64,000 nt of DNA from Hohaiivirga sp031546825 (GCA_031546825.1 JAVBJU010000014.1:62001-126000), one strand, 5' to 3'. Counted from the first letter of the stretch, positions 47,217 through 56,299 are shown. Notes: generated by a model from the sequence alone, not told the origin. Program-made: numbers and translations.

Positions 47217-48038
47217 TTATTCCCCTCTGACGCCCGCCGCCAATTCTCGTACCAATTCCAGCACGGCGGGAATAGTAGCGCTGGTGCCTTGATCTTTGGC
47301 GTCGAGGGTGCGTTTCAGCGCATTCACCAGCGCCGAACCCACCACAACACCATCGGCACCACGGGCGATGGCCTTGGCCTGTTCGCCCGTCGTGACACCA
47401 AAGCCAACCACCACCGGCAGCTTGGTATGCTGCTTGATGCGGCCAACCGCCGTTGCAACGCGCGAAAAATCCGGCGTCGCGGTGCCGGTGATGCCGGTGA
47501 TCGAGACGTAATAGACGAAGCCCGAAGTGTTCTGCAGAACGGCGGGCAGACGTTTGTCATCGGTGGTCGGCGTGGCAAGGCGGATGAACGACAGCCCGGC
47601 TTTGAGCGCGGGAATGCACAGCTCCGCGTCTTCCTCCGGCGGCAGATCGACAATAATCATGCCGTCAACGCCCGCCTCTTTGGCGTCTTTCAGGAAGCGG
47701 TCAACGCCGTAGATATAGATCGGGTTGAAATAGCCCATCAGGATGATCGGCGTGTCGGTATCAACCTCACGGAAGTCGCGCACCATCTGCAAGGCTTTGA
47801 TGGTGTTCTGGCCCTTGGCCAGCGCGCGCAGGCCCGCCGCCTGAATGGCGGGACCATCGGCCATCGGGTCGGTGAAGGCGAGGCCAAGCTCGATGATATC
47901 GGCGCCTGCCGCAGGCAACTGCTTCAGCAGCGCCACCGAGGTGTCGTAATCGGGGTCACCGCCCATGACATAGGTGACGAGTGCCGCGCGGTTCTCAGAG
48001 CGGCATTTGGCGAAACGGGCTTCGATGCGGCTGGTCAC
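47217..48038 (-). CDS. trpA: Tryptophan synthase alpha subunit
   Basis: A 273-residue TIM barrel that cleaves indole-3-glycerol phosphate. The catalytic Glu is in IIELGLAFTDP and the Asp in GMIIVDLPPEE. GFGVTTGEQA and GVVVGSALV form the phosphate site. Its ATG overlaps the trpB stop by four bases. accD, which often follows trpA in alphaproteobacteria, is replaced by the convergent tesB. Confidence 0.97.
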   Translation of the reverse strand: MTSRIEARFAKCRSENRAALVTYVMGGDPDYDTSVALLKQLPAAGADIIELGLAFTDPMADGPAIQAAGLRALAKGQNTIKALQMVRDFREVDTDTPIILMGYFNPIYIYGVDRFLKDAKEAGVDGMIIVDLPPEEDAELCIPALKAGLSFIRLATPTTDDKRLPAVLQNTSGFVYYVSITGITGTATPDFSRVATAVGRIKQHTKLPVVVGFGVTTGEQAKAIARGADGVVVGSALVNALKRTLDAKDQGTSATIPAVLELVRELAAGVRGE

Positions 48039-49255
48039 AATTTCGCTCCCAGATGTTCGGCGACGGTGAAAAGGTCTTTGTCGCCTCGGCCCGAAAGGTT
48101 GACCACCATGATGTGATCCTTCGGCTTCTTGGCGGCGAGTTCGAGGGCGATGGCGACGGCATGGGCCGATTCGAGCGCAGGCACAATGCCTTCGAGCTTC
48201 GAGCAGACCTGGAACGCGTCGAGCGCCTGATTATCGGTACACGGCAGATATTGCACGCGCCCAATCGAATGCAGCCAGGAATGCTCGGGGCCAATACCGG
48301 GATAATCGAGACCCGCGGAAATCGAATGGGCCTCGGTGATCTGCCCGTCATCGTCCATCAGGAGATAGGTGCGGTTGCCATGCAGCACGCCGGGACGCCC
48401 GCCGGTGAGCGAGGCGGCATGTTTACCGGTCGAGACGCCGTGACCGGCGGCCTCAATGCCATAAATCTCGACATCCTTGTCATCCAGGAACGGATGGAAC
48501 AGGCCGATGGCGTTGGAGCCACCACCCACCGCAGCCACCAGCGAATCAGGCAGACGGCCTTCCATTTCCATCATCTGGGTGCGGGTTTCATCACCGATCA
48601 CGCATTGAAAATCGCGGACCATTTCCGGGTAAGGATGCGGCCCGGCAACGGTGCCGATGCAATAAAAGGTGTCGGAGACATTGGTGACCCAATCCCGTAA
48701 CGCCTCATTCATGGCATCTTTCAACGTCTTGGCACCCGATTGCACCGGCACGACTTTCGCGCCGAGCATTTCCATGCGGAACACATTGGGCTTCTGCCGC
48801 TCCACATCGACCGCGCCCATATAAACAATGCATTCCAGCCCGAAGCGCGCGCACAATGTTGCGGTAGCAACTCCGTGCTGGCCCGCGCCGGTTTCGGCGA
48901 TGATGCGCTTCTTGCCCATGCGGCGGGCAAGGAGAATCTGGCCGAGCACATTGTTCACTTTATGCGCGCCGGTGTGGTTCAGCTCTTCGCGCTTGAAATA
49001 AATCTTTGCGCCGCCCACGTGTTCGGTGAGCCGCTCGCAGAAATAGAGCGCTGAAGGCCTGCCGACATAATGCTTCAAAAAGCTCTTCATCTCGGCCTGA
49101 AAAGCCGGGTCCGCTTTCGCGGCGTTATAGGCCTGTTCCAGCTCTAAGATCAGCGGCATCAGCGTTTCGGCAACAAAGCGCCCGCCAAAGATACCGAAAT
49201 GGCCGCTCTCATCGGGGCCAGTGCGAAGGGAATTGGTTTTCTGCTCAGCGCCCAC
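48035..49255 (-). CDS. trpB: Tryptophan synthase beta subunit
   Basis: A 406-residue PLP enzyme that joins indole and serine. The PLP Lys is in LNHTGAHKVNN near residue 99 and the phosphate loop is GGGSNAIG near residue 244. It is coupled to trpA. About 185 bases separate it from the upstream unknown gene, enough for its own promoter. Confidence 0.98.
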   Translation of the reverse strand: MGAEQKTNSLRTGPDESGHFGIFGGRFVAETLMPLILELEQAYNAAKADPAFQAEMKSFLKHYVGRPSALYFCERLTEHVGGAKIYFKREELNHTGAHKVNNVLGQILLARRMGKKRIIAETGAGQHGVATATLCARFGLECIVYMGAVDVERQKPNVFRMEMLGAKVVPVQSGAKTLKDAMNEALRDWVTNVSDTFYCIGTVAGPHPYPEMVRDFQCVIGDETRTQMMEMEGRLPDSLVAAVGGGSNAIGLFHPFLDDKDVEIYGIEAAGHGVSTGKHAASLTGGRPGVLHGNRTYLLMDDDGQITEAHSISAGLDYPGIGPEHSWLHSIGRVQYLPCTDNQALDAFQVCSKLEGIVPALESAHAVAIALELAAKKPKDHIMVVNLSGRGDKDLFTVAEHLGAKL

Positions 49256-49440
49256 GGGGAAAATGCCTTTTCAAAGGAGGTGGAGGCGTAAGCCGCGCCA
49301 AGGCGAGGCCACGCGGTTTCTATGGCAGGAAAGGGAGGGGGCTGGCAAGCGGCTCGATAGAGGATGCTTCAACTGGAGAAGCGGCGAAAAGGCAAGGGAT
49401 CAGCCATCCAACAATACATTTTGCCCTTGTTTGGTAAGCT

Positions 49441-50505
49441 CTAGTTTGTGCAAAGATCATGAATATCTGGGTTTGTTTGGAAAATAAAAATTATTTCTTT
49501 ATCTGACGCGGGGAGTATCAAAAAATCATTATTAGAGGTGATCCATATTTTTAATGTTTCGTGCGAGCAAGGGGCTGGATTGCCATAATATTCGGTCATC
49601 TTACTCTCGATATCTTTCATTGAGAATTTGACCCATGGTTCAGCATGGAAAAAAACTCCGGAATGGGTCGGATCGATTATGGTAGGTGCCTTCGCAAGCA
49701 GAGCCTGTTCTTCTGCGGTGCAGCTCTCGGCAATCCAAGAAGAAATCATGAACCCTGAGAAAACCGGCTTTATCTTGTAACTATCGAGACACGAATTCTT
49801 ATTTTCCGGAAAAAGCTGCCCATAGGCCGAGAGCCATTTCAGCAATTTGTCCCGATCCTTCCACGGGGGCGGATCATCTTTGAAGCGTTTGAACAATGCG
49901 GTTAAGGCAGCTTCATCAAACAGTTTTTGACCGGGGACCGAGTTGATTGTGCAGGCAGGCTCGGTGGGTTCGGAAGCAAGGAGGTCCAAGACCACTGTAT
50001 TTCCATGCTCGCGCCAGCGTAACGATGATCCTTTCGCCACATGCCAATAGGCAACACGGGCGTCACTGCAGGAAGCATCCGCAATGCCGAAACGTTTTTC
50101 GAGCATCGCGCGAAAGCCTGATAGGGATGCTCGATCCCGAAAGGTGATATTGAGATTAGCTTCGGCCGAGACATCCTTGCACTCGCCACTTCTGTCCGTA
50201 ACCAACCGAAGCCAGATGGTTATGCCTGCGTCCTCAAGAGCGCTGTCAAGGCCGTGATAGTCAGAGCGACAACCTTTGGCCGGGCTCCATATGCGGCCAC
50301 TCGCCTTCCACCATTTAAGAGCGATTTTCGGGTCCGAAGAGAGTGCCTTATCGGGAGCCGCCAATCTGTCAATGACCGCCGGCGCATTCTTCAGATCAAA
50401 AACTTCCCGCCCGACTTCATCGGTTACCGCGCTGGTACCAGCCGTGAGAATTAAGGTCAGTAAGGAAAAGCAGCAAAACAGGAAACCTCGTATCAACTGC
50501 ATCAT
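49441..50505 (-). CDS. Hypothetical exported protein between trpF and trpB, A+T-rich
   Basis: An unrecognised protein of about 354 residues. A signal peptide covers about residues 1-24 (QLIRGFLFCCFSLLTLILTAG). The mature part has several Trp and Cys residues (LKWWKASGRIWSPAKGC, DASCSDA, NSCLDSYK, ESCTAEE, APCSHE, HDLCTN), suggesting disulfides. Base composition is visibly more A+T-rich than the trp genes. It lies on the same strand as trpF and trpB. The ATG at 50505 (or 50502) opens the signal peptide; the longer frame runs into trpF. No function can be assigned. Confidence 0.78.
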   Translation of the reverse strand: MMQLIRGFLFCCFSLLTLILTAGTSAVTDEVGREVFDLKNAPAVIDRLAAPDKALSSDPKIALKWWKASGRIWSPAKGCRSDYHGLDSALEDAGITIWLRLVTDRSGECKDVSAEANLNITFRDRASLSGFRAMLEKRFGIADASCSDARVAYWHVAKGSSLRWREHGNTVVLDLLASEPTEPACTINSVPGQKLFDEAALTALFKRFKDDPPPWKDRDKLLKWLSAYGQLFPENKNSCLDSYKIKPVFSGFMISSWIAESCTAEEQALLAKAPTIIDPTHSGVFFHAEPWVKFSMKDIESKMTEYYGNPAPCSHETLKIWITSNNDFLILPASDKEIIFIFQTNPDIHDLCTN

Positions 50506-50524
50506 TTGTCCCGTTTTATTCCCG

Positions 50525-51175
50525 TTATTGCCACGCTGTCTGCGCCTCGCGAATAAACGCCTCGATCTTCCCGATATCCTTAACCCCACGCGTCTTCTCA
50601 ACACCTGACGAAACATCGACCATGCGCACGCCAGTCAGCCGAATTGCCTCCGCCACATTATCCGGCGTCAAGCCACCGGAGAGCATTAAGGGGAGTTTCG
50701 GGTCCAGCCCCTGCAGCAATGTCCAGTCGAACGGCACGCCGTTGCCGCCGGGCAGTTCTGCGCCGGGTGGGGGCTTGGCATCAATGAGGAGAATATCGGC
50801 GGCATCTTGGTACTCGTCGATCAAAACAAGATCGCTGGCAACCGCCACGCCAATGGCCTTGATGACCGGCAATTGGTAACGCGCCGCGACAAGCGCCACC
50901 TGTTCGGGGCTTTCGCTGCCATGCAATTGCAGCATGTCGGGGGCGATTTTACTGACGACGGCGTCAAGCTCAGCGTCGTCGGCATCGACGGTGAGCACCA
51001 CGCTCTTTGCCCGGCCCATGGCCAAGTGGTGAAGTGCCGCGCCTTGTTCCAGCGAGACATGGCGCGGGCTTTTGCCGAAGCGCACCAACCCGATGAGATC
51101 GGCTCCGGCGTTAAGGGCCACTTCAAGCGTTTCCGGGGTGGAGAGGCCGCAGATTTTGACTTGTCCGGGGGTCAT
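50525..51175 (-). CDS. trpF: Phosphoribosylanthranilate isomerase
   Basis: A TIM barrel of about 216 residues. The general base Cys is in VKICGLSTPE near residue 8 and the general acid Asp in VDVSSGVE near residue 180. LMLSGGLTPDNV forms the phosphate site. The ATG at 51175 is the family start; the longer frame is antisense or out of context. It follows lapA by 13 bases on the same strand. Confidence 0.96.
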   Translation of the reverse strand: MTPGQVKICGLSTPETLEVALNAGADLIGLVRFGKSPRHVSLEQGAALHHLAMGRAKSVVLTVDADDAELDAVVSKIAPDMLQLHGSESPEQVALVAARYQLPVIKAIGVAVASDLVLIDEYQDAADILLIDAKPPPGAELPGGNGVPFDWTLLQGLDPKLPLMLSGGLTPDNVAEAIRLTGVRMVDVSSGVEKTRGVKDIGKIEAFIREAQTAWQ

Positions 51176-51188
51176 GGGCGGCGAGCCC

Positions 51189-51524
51189 TCATGCGACCTT
51201 GTCGAGCGCGGGCAATCCGGCGGGTCGGTGCGTTGCCCGCTCTTTTTCCAACTCGGCCTTGAGTTCGCGGATTTCGCTGCGGGCATGGCGCAGTTCACGG
51301 CGCTTGCGGCTTTGCGCGCTCCAGGCGGCAATGCCGCCGAGAATCACGCCAAAGGCAACCGCGCCGAAAAGAACGAGGAAGAACGGTGCCGTGAATGAGA
51401 ATTCAGGAACGGCGCGCGAGAACGGATCGAGCGATACGGTGACGCTCTGCCGGTTGGCGATGGACAGAAACGCCACAGCCAATGCGATAACAATAAACAG
51501 AACGGCCTTGATGAAGCGCAGCAT
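51189..51524 (-). CDS. lapA: LapA-domain inner-membrane protein
   Basis: A 111-residue protein with two transmembrane helices (about residues 5-22 and 44-68), the NRQSVTVSLDPF segment between them and a C-terminal cytoplasmic coiled coil rich in Arg, Glu and Lys. This is the LapA/DUF1049 layout; LapA works with LapB to control LpxC stability and LPS synthesis in E. coli, and lapB is not here. It sits between ihfB and trpF, the usual order in Hyphomicrobiales. Confidence 0.9.
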   Translation of the reverse strand: MLRFIKAVLFIVIALAVAFLSIANRQSVTVSLDPFSRAVPEFSFTAPFFLVLFGAVAFGVILGGIAAWSAQSRKRRELRHARSEIRELKAELEKERATHRPAGLPALDKVA

Positions 51525-51540
51525 CGCTGAAAGCCTTAGG

Positions 51541-51828
51541 TTATGCCGCGCCGTTGTTGAGGCGCAGACGCAGCTCTTTGCCGGTTTTGAAAACCGGTAT
51601 CACCTTCTCATCAACCGAAACCAGATCGCCAGTGCGCGGATTGCGGCCCTTGCGAGCAGCCCGCGTCTTGACGGAGAATGCACCGAAACCGCGCAGTTCG
51701 ACACGATCACCGCGAGACAGGGTGTCCACGATGGTGTGCAGAATGGCGTTGACGATATTCTCGACATCGCGCTGGTAGAGATGGGGGTTCTGTTCGGCAA
51801 GGCGGAGAACGAGTTCAGATTTGATCAT
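51541..51828 (-). CDS. ihfB: Integration host factor subunit beta
   Basis: A 95-residue HU/IHF-family DNA-bending protein. It starts MIKSELVLRLAEQNPHLYQRDVE, with RVELRGFGAFSV near residue 41 and the DNA-inserting arm RKGRNPRTGD with its conserved Pro near residue 64. IHF-beta is favoured over HU by the N-terminus and the position before lapA-trpF. Confidence 0.95.
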   Translation of the reverse strand: MIKSELVLRLAEQNPHLYQRDVENIVNAILHTIVDTLSRGDRVELRGFGAFSVKTRAARKGRNPRTGDLVSVDEKVIPVFKTGKELRLRLNNGAA

Positions 51829-52389
51829 GTCCAGTGTCTTTGCGAATGAGGAAATGAAGGCTGCCAGAGCGCAAGCACCCCGTCAAGGTTCAAGCCGTCC
51901 GCATTTGGTCCTGTGCGGTCGCCGCCGTGGTGTGTCGCCCAGCGCGAAAGTTGCGGATCAGCTTCGGTAATGTGTGGCCGCGGCAACGGCACGAAAGCAG
52001 CCTCCCGCTCTTATCATGAATGCTGCTATCACCCTTGCGAGTAATATCAATAAACTATTGAGGCGACTACTTTAATCGCATCTCCGACCAATGTGAATTG
52101 CCCGAGCGCATTTTTTTCTCCAGCCCGCCCGCTTCTTGCGCTGGCCCCCTTGTGGAAAAGTAGGGGTGAAAAATTTCAGTCTGCACAAAAACTGCTCGAA
52201 ATTAAGGGAATTACTGATCATTGCGGACGCGGGATTGCCTTTTGTCGGCACCTTGAGCAACGGATGCTGGCCAGGCGAGGTATTCTTTTATTTACCATTA
52301 TGGTAAATAAACCGTGTCGCACTTTATTGGTCAAGCTGTGAATCGTTGATTCGTAAGGGTCTCCGCATTCGGCTCCCAGTTGAAACGTG
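51829..52389. other. Intergenic region between ihfB and the cell-wall hydrolase gene
   Basis: A 561-base gap holding divergent promoters. No convincing gene is present. The only marked element is a 25-base palindrome at 52287-52311. The half nearest the hydrolase is A+T-rich. Confidence 0.6.
52287..52311. promoter_or_regulatory. Perfect palindrome upstream of the cell-wall hydrolase gene
   Basis: Two 11-base arms TTTATTTACCA and TGGTAAATAAA flank TTA. The site lies about 80 bases before the start codon. The symmetry suggests a dimeric repressor or activator; the ACCAT-type core recalls alphaproteobacterial cell-cycle regulator sites, but I cannot name the factor. Confidence 0.5.
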
Positions 52390-53226
52390 ATGAGGCTAAT
52401 GACAAAACAAAAAATTCTTGCTCTTTTCATGGTGGTTGGAATCGCGGTGTCTTTATCCGCTTGTGCCGACAGCGCCACCCACAAATCCACTCCGGCAGAA
52501 CCCATTAAGCGCACCGCAGTCTGGGTCAAGAAACGCCCGACGGTTAACGCCTCGCTCAGCGAGCGGGACTGTCTTGCGCGCGCCATGTATTTCGAGTCGA
52601 ATCGTTCAAGCCCCGAAGGGATGCTTGCGGTCGGGTCCGTGGTTATGAACCGTTACGAATCAGGTCGTTACGGCCATTCCATTTGCGCCGTCGTTGGCGC
52701 GCATCGCCAGTTTGCACCTGGTGTGCTCAGCCTTCCCATGACGGATCGCGGCGCACCCATCGCCCGCAGCGTCGCGGATGCCGTGTTGTCCGGTGAGCGT
52801 CACGCGGAAGTCGAGCGGGCCATGCATTTCCACCAGGCCGGGCTCAAATTCGGCTATAACAACATGCATTATGTCACCGTTGCCGGTGGAAATGCCTTTT
52901 ATGAGAAGCGGGATCGCCACTTCTACAGCATGATGGCCGGCGCGGCTCCGCCGGTTCAGGCGGCTGAATTCAAGCAGGACACCAGCGAAGGTCGGCCCGG
53001 TGCGATCATTGTAGCGGACACGAATAATGCTCCGCAGCAGCAGGCGTCCATTGAGGAGCCAGGTGTCGTGGAAGCGGTTTCGGCGGTCGCTCAACCTGCC
53101 CTTGCCGCATTGCTTGCCACGGCTCCGCTACCGCCCAAACGCCCAAAAATGCTTGGTATGCTGACACCCAACAGACAGGCATCAGCCCCGACGGTCACTC
53201 GCGTTGTCACCAGCAATGACCCCTGA
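52390..53226 (+). CDS. SleB-like cell-wall hydrolase (lipoprotein)
   Basis: A protein of about 278 residues. The N-terminus has a lipobox LSAC near residue 22, suggesting a lipoprotein. The hydrolase-2 domain covers about residues 54-180, with LARAMYFESNRSSPEGMLAVGSVVMNR carrying the catalytic Glu and HRQFAPG following. Such enzymes cut peptidoglycan glycans. A Pro/Ala-rich tail ends the protein. GTG at 52387, ATG at 52390 and ATG at 52399 are alternative starts. A palindrome upstream suggests specific control. Confidence 0.88.
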   Translation: MRLMTKQKILALFMVVGIAVSLSACADSATHKSTPAEPIKRTAVWVKKRPTVNASLSERDCLARAMYFESNRSSPEGMLAVGSVVMNRYESGRYGHSICAVVGAHRQFAPGVLSLPMTDRGAPIARSVADAVLSGERHAEVERAMHFHQAGLKFGYNNMHYVTVAGGNAFYEKRDRHFYSMMAGAAPPVQAAEFKQDTSEGRPGAIIVADTNNAPQQQASIEEPGVVEAVSAVAQPALAALLATAPLPPKRPKMLGMLTPNRQASAPTVTRVVTSNDP

Positions 53227-53300
53227 CGGGCTCTAGACCGGGGTGCTTTTACGCTTAACCGGCTGTCCGATTGCAACGCGCGTTACCCTAAACACAACCA

Positions 53301-53331
53301 AGGGCTGGCTCATCGCTAGCCCTTTCGTTTT
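53301..53331 (+). terminator. Rho-independent terminator after the cell-wall hydrolase gene
   Basis: Arms AGGGCTGGC and GCTAGCCCT (one G-T wobble) with a TCATC loop are followed by TTCGTTTT. Confidence 0.82.
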
Positions 53332-53340
53332 CGGGACTTA

Positions 53341-54255
53341 TTATTGCGCGACTAGCCGCAGACCCGCAGTGATGCCGTAAAGCATGTCTGTCCCCGATGA
53401 TGAGCCGATGGCCAGCACCTTCGCGGCTCTGTCATTGAGGCGCTGCGGATTATCGGCACATATTTCAGCAAGCAGCATAAGGACAGTTTCCGGAAAGCGA
53501 CCGGCAGCGGCGTTCTTCAAGGCAGTGGCGCTGATGGCATTGGTGCCTTTCAACGCCCGCTCCGTGACCACGTCCCCCAGACAGCCAAACATGGCCCGAT
53601 GGGCGCTTTGCGGCGAACAATGCAGAGCCGCAAGCAGCCCCACCAGAAAATCATCACCTGACGGTGTCAAGCCGGGGCCAAGCCCGATCAACCCAGCAGC
53701 CCAGCCCGCTATTTTACCGGAATTCCCCCCAGCCAGCGCCGCAACCAGTCCCGAACCAACTTCCGCCAGCTTGTTCGCCATCTCCCGGTCGAATGCGGAG
53801 GCCACGGCGGCCGCTTTGATGCCGCCAGATTTTCCGCGCGCGGCCAGAAATGCGTCAAGCGCGGCAACACGCGCACAAAATGCGGCATCGGCCACGGTAA
53901 GAAGCGGTCGCGGCACCACCCATTCGCTGCAATCGGCAACCGACAGCATCGTGTTGCCCACAAGCAGCAGCGCGTTGTCACCCGCATGGACATCGGCCCC
54001 GGCCACGGCGTCAATGAGTCCGAAAGCAGCCTCCTCAATCAGAAGGGCATCGGGGATATTGCCAAAACGCGCAGACACGAGGGCATAGAGATTGCCATCG
54101 GCATAATTGCGCAGATTGACGGCACTGCGAAACACGCTGTGCACGCTGCCACTGAACGCTTTGCTCCGCAAGAGCCTAAGAAGCGCTGCATCCCCTGAAA
54201 TCGCCTGCAACATGAAAAGGGGTTCCTGACCAAAGGTTGTTCCGTTATTCGCCAT
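53341..54255 (-). CDS. DUF2877 domain-containing protein
   Basis: A 304-residue cytoplasmic protein. The conserved GLGPGLTPSGDDFLVGLLAAL motif near residues 197-217 defines DUF2877. Members often lie near carboxylate-metabolism genes (for example fdrA and ylbE-type loci), but here the neighbours give no such context. No catalytic role is established. It begins 84 bases from repeat copy A. Confidence 0.85.
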   Translation of the reverse strand: MANNGTTFGQEPLFMLQAISGDAALLRLLRSKAFSGSVHSVFRSAVNLRNYADGNLYALVSARFGNIPDALLIEEAAFGLIDAVAGADVHAGDNALLLVGNTMLSVADCSEWVVPRPLLTVADAAFCARVAALDAFLAARGKSGGIKAAAVASAFDREMANKLAEVGSGLVAALAGGNSGKIAGWAAGLIGLGPGLTPSGDDFLVGLLAALHCSPQSAHRAMFGCLGDVVTERALKGTNAISATALKNAAAGRFPETVLMLLAEICADNPQRLNDRAAKVLAIGSSSGTDMLYGITAGLRLVAQ

Positions 54256-54338
54256 CCCTCAAGGAAGGAGGATCATAGAATGAAGCTCGGAAAACACAAT
54301 AAAAACACCAGATTTGTCAGGTGTTTGTGGCCCGACCC

Positions 54339-54446
54339 CGCTAGAGTAACGCGCGTTTTAAGTGGATCGCCGGTTAAACGCAAAGCGTTACGGCATCAAA
54401 GAATCTGGAGTGAAGTGCGTTTCATATTAAACACGCTTCACTCCAG
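54339..54446. repeat. 108-bp palindromic intergenic repeat, copy A
   Basis: Matches 59320-59427 in the same orientation over 108 bases with 12 mismatches and no gaps by my alignment. It contains GTAACGC and GCGTTAC as an outer inverted pair in its first half and GAGTGAAG/CTTCACTC as a longer hairpin in its second half. It lies between the DUF2877 and rpsA genes. Confidence 0.9.
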
Positions 54447-54523
54447 GGCGTGGCATCGGCAAGGGCCGCCTGTGCGGCAGGGATCAGTACAATGGGGCTG
54501 TCTGTCTCACCATTCTCCATAAA

Positions 54524-54559
54524 AGAAACCCGCGACGTTTCCGCCGCGGGCTTCTTTTT
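54524..54559. terminator. Terminator downstream of rpsA
   Basis: Arms around CCCGCG (54529-54534) and CGCGGG (54545-54550), extended by AGAA/TTCT across one mismatch, are flanked by A runs and T runs on both sides (TTCTTTTA on the minus strand). It ends rpsA and could work in both directions. Confidence 0.8.
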
Positions 54560-54598
54560 GTCGGTATCCCGCCGCCCGGAGGCGGTGAGATGAATTTA

Positions 54599-56299
54599 TT
54601 ACTTGGTCTCGCGGGCCTTGAGGGCTGCACCGAGAATGTCGCCGAGCGAAGCACCCGAGTCGGTTGAACCGTACTGGGCAATGGCTTCCTTCTCTTCGGC
54701 CATTTCGAGGGCCTTGATCGACAGCGTGATGCGGCGGGACTTGCGATCGAACTGGGTGATGCGGGCATCAACCTTTTCGCCAGCGGCGAAGCGTTCGGGG
54801 CGCTGATCGCCACGGTCACGAGCGAGTTCCGAGCGCTTGATGAAGGTCGACAGATCGGTGTCGATGATCTTCACATCCAGGCCGGATTCCTTCACTTCGG
54901 TGATCTCACAGGTCACGACCTGACCCTTCTTGAATTCACCGGCGTCGGCGAAGGGGTCACCCGCAAGCTGCTTGATGCCGAGCGAAATACGCTCCTTCTC
55001 CACGTCCACGTCGAGAACCTGAGCGCGAACCATATCGCCCTTCTTGAACTCGTCGATGACCTGCTCGCCCGGACGGTTCCAGTCGAGATCGGAGAGGTGG
55101 ACCATGCCGTCGACATCGCCTTCGAGGCCAATGAACAGGCCGAATTCGGTCTTGTTCTTGACTTCGCCTTCGATGGCGGAACCAACCGGGTTCTTCTCGG
55201 CAAAGGCTTCCCACGGATTCTGCAGGGTCTGCTTGAGACCGAGCGAAATGCGGCGCTTGGAAGAATCGACCTCGAGGATAACCACTTCGACTTCCTGAGA
55301 GGTCGAGATGATCTTGCCGGGGTGGACGTTCTTTTTGGTCCAGGACATTTCGGAAACGTGGATCAGGCCTTCGATGCCCGGCTCCAGTTCCACGAACGCA
55401 CCGTAATCGGTGATGTTGGTGACGCGGCCCTTGATCTTGGTGTCGACCGGGTAGCGGGCGGCAATGCCTTCCCACGGATCGGCGAGGAGCTGCTTGATGC
55501 CCAGCGAGATGCGGTGGGTTTCGTGGTTGATCTTGATGATCTTGACCTGCACCGGCTGACCGATGGTTACCACTTCGCTCGGGTGATTGACGCGGCGCCA
55601 TGCCATATCGGTGACGTGCAGCAGGCCGTCGATGCCGCCGAGATCAACGAACGCACCGTATTCGGTGATGTTCTTGACCACACCCTCAATGACCTGACCT
55701 TCTTCGAGGTTAGCCACGAGTTCCGAACGCTGCTCGGCGCGGCTCTCTTCGAGAACGGTGCGGCGCGAGACAACGATGTTGCCACGGCGACGGTCCATCT
55801 TGAGGATCTGGAACGGCTGCGAAACGCCCATGAGCGGGGTGATGTCGCGGATCGGACGGATATCGACCTGGCTGCGCGGCAGGAAGGCCACGGCGCCGTC
55901 GAGATCAACGGTGTAACCGCCCTTGACCTGATTGAAGATGACGCCATTGACGCGCTCTTCGGCTTCGAAGGCACGCTCAAGCTTGATCCAGCTTTCTTCG
56001 CGGCGAGCTTTGTCGCGGCTGATAACGGCTTCGCCGAGGGCGTTTTCGATCCGGTCGACGTAAACTTCGACTTCATCGCCGACGTTGACGGTCTGGTCAC
56101 GGTTCGGGCCAGCGAATTCCTTCAGGGCAACACGGCCTTCCGTCTTCGCACCGATATCGATGACTGCGACGTCCTTTTCGATGGCGACGACGCGGCCCTT
56201 AACGACAGAACCTTCGTGAATTTCGGACGTGCGGAAGGATTCTTCGAGCAGAGCGGCGAAATCTTCACGGCTCGGTGCGGAAAAATTGGCTTGTGACAT
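54599..56299 (-). CDS. rpsA: 30S ribosomal protein S1
   Basis: A 566-residue protein with six S1 RNA-binding repeats from about residue 30 to 540. Recognisable repeats include GAFVDLGGIDGLLHVTDMAW and GAFVELEPGIEGLIHVSEMSW. The ATG at 56299 (MSQANFSAPSRE) has AGGAGAA upstream. The 260-base leader separates it from the sensor kinase gene; cmk, the common upstream neighbour, is not there. Autoregulation through the leader is known for rpsA in other bacteria and could apply. Confidence 0.97.
   Translation of the reverse strand: MSQANFSAPSREDFAALLEESFRTSEIHEGSVVKGRVVAIEKDVAVIDIGAKTEGRVALKEFAGPNRDQTVNVGDEVEVYVDRIENALGEAVISRDKARREESWIKLERAFEAEERVNGVIFNQVKGGYTVDLDGAVAFLPRSQVDIRPIRDITPLMGVSQPFQILKMDRRRGNIVVSRRTVLEESRAEQRSELVANLEEGQVIEGVVKNITEYGAFVDLGGIDGLLHVTDMAWRRVNHPSEVVTIGQPVQVKIIKINHETHRISLGIKQLLADPWEGIAARYPVDTKIKGRVTNITDYGAFVELEPGIEGLIHVSEMSWTKKNVHPGKIISTSQEVEVVILEVDSSKRRISLGLKQTLQNPWEAFAEKNPVGSAIEGEVKNKTEFGLFIGLEGDVDGMVHLSDLDWNRPGEQVIDEFKKGDMVRAQVLDVDVEKERISLGIKQLAGDPFADAGEFKKGQVVTCEITEVKESGLDVKIIDTDLSTFIKRSELARDRGDQRPERFAAGEKVDARITQFDRKSRRITLSIKALEMAEEKEAIAQYGSTDSGASLGDILGAALKARETK

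Larger units (their letters stand above)
54256..54598. other. Intergenic region between DUF2877 and rpsA genes
   Basis: A 343-base gap holding the divergent promoter side of the DUF2877 gene, an ACACC/GGTGT hairpin near 54306-54326, repeat copy A and the rpsA terminator. An 80-codon plus-strand frame at 54280 crosses the repeat and is considered spurious. Confidence 0.6.

Noticed and set aside
51885..51900. GGTTCAAG segment resembling a tRNA T-arm
   Set aside because: No matching stem or acceptor arm around it. No tRNA was found anywhere in the window.
54280..54522. 80-codon plus-strand frame with a good GGAGGA ribosome-binding site
   Set aside because: It runs through repeat copy A and the rpsA terminator region, and its product has no recognisable features. 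Part of its sequence (RFILNTLHS) is simply the repeat read in frame.
55097..56296. 399-codon plus-strand frame
   Set aside because: Antisense shadow of rpsA.
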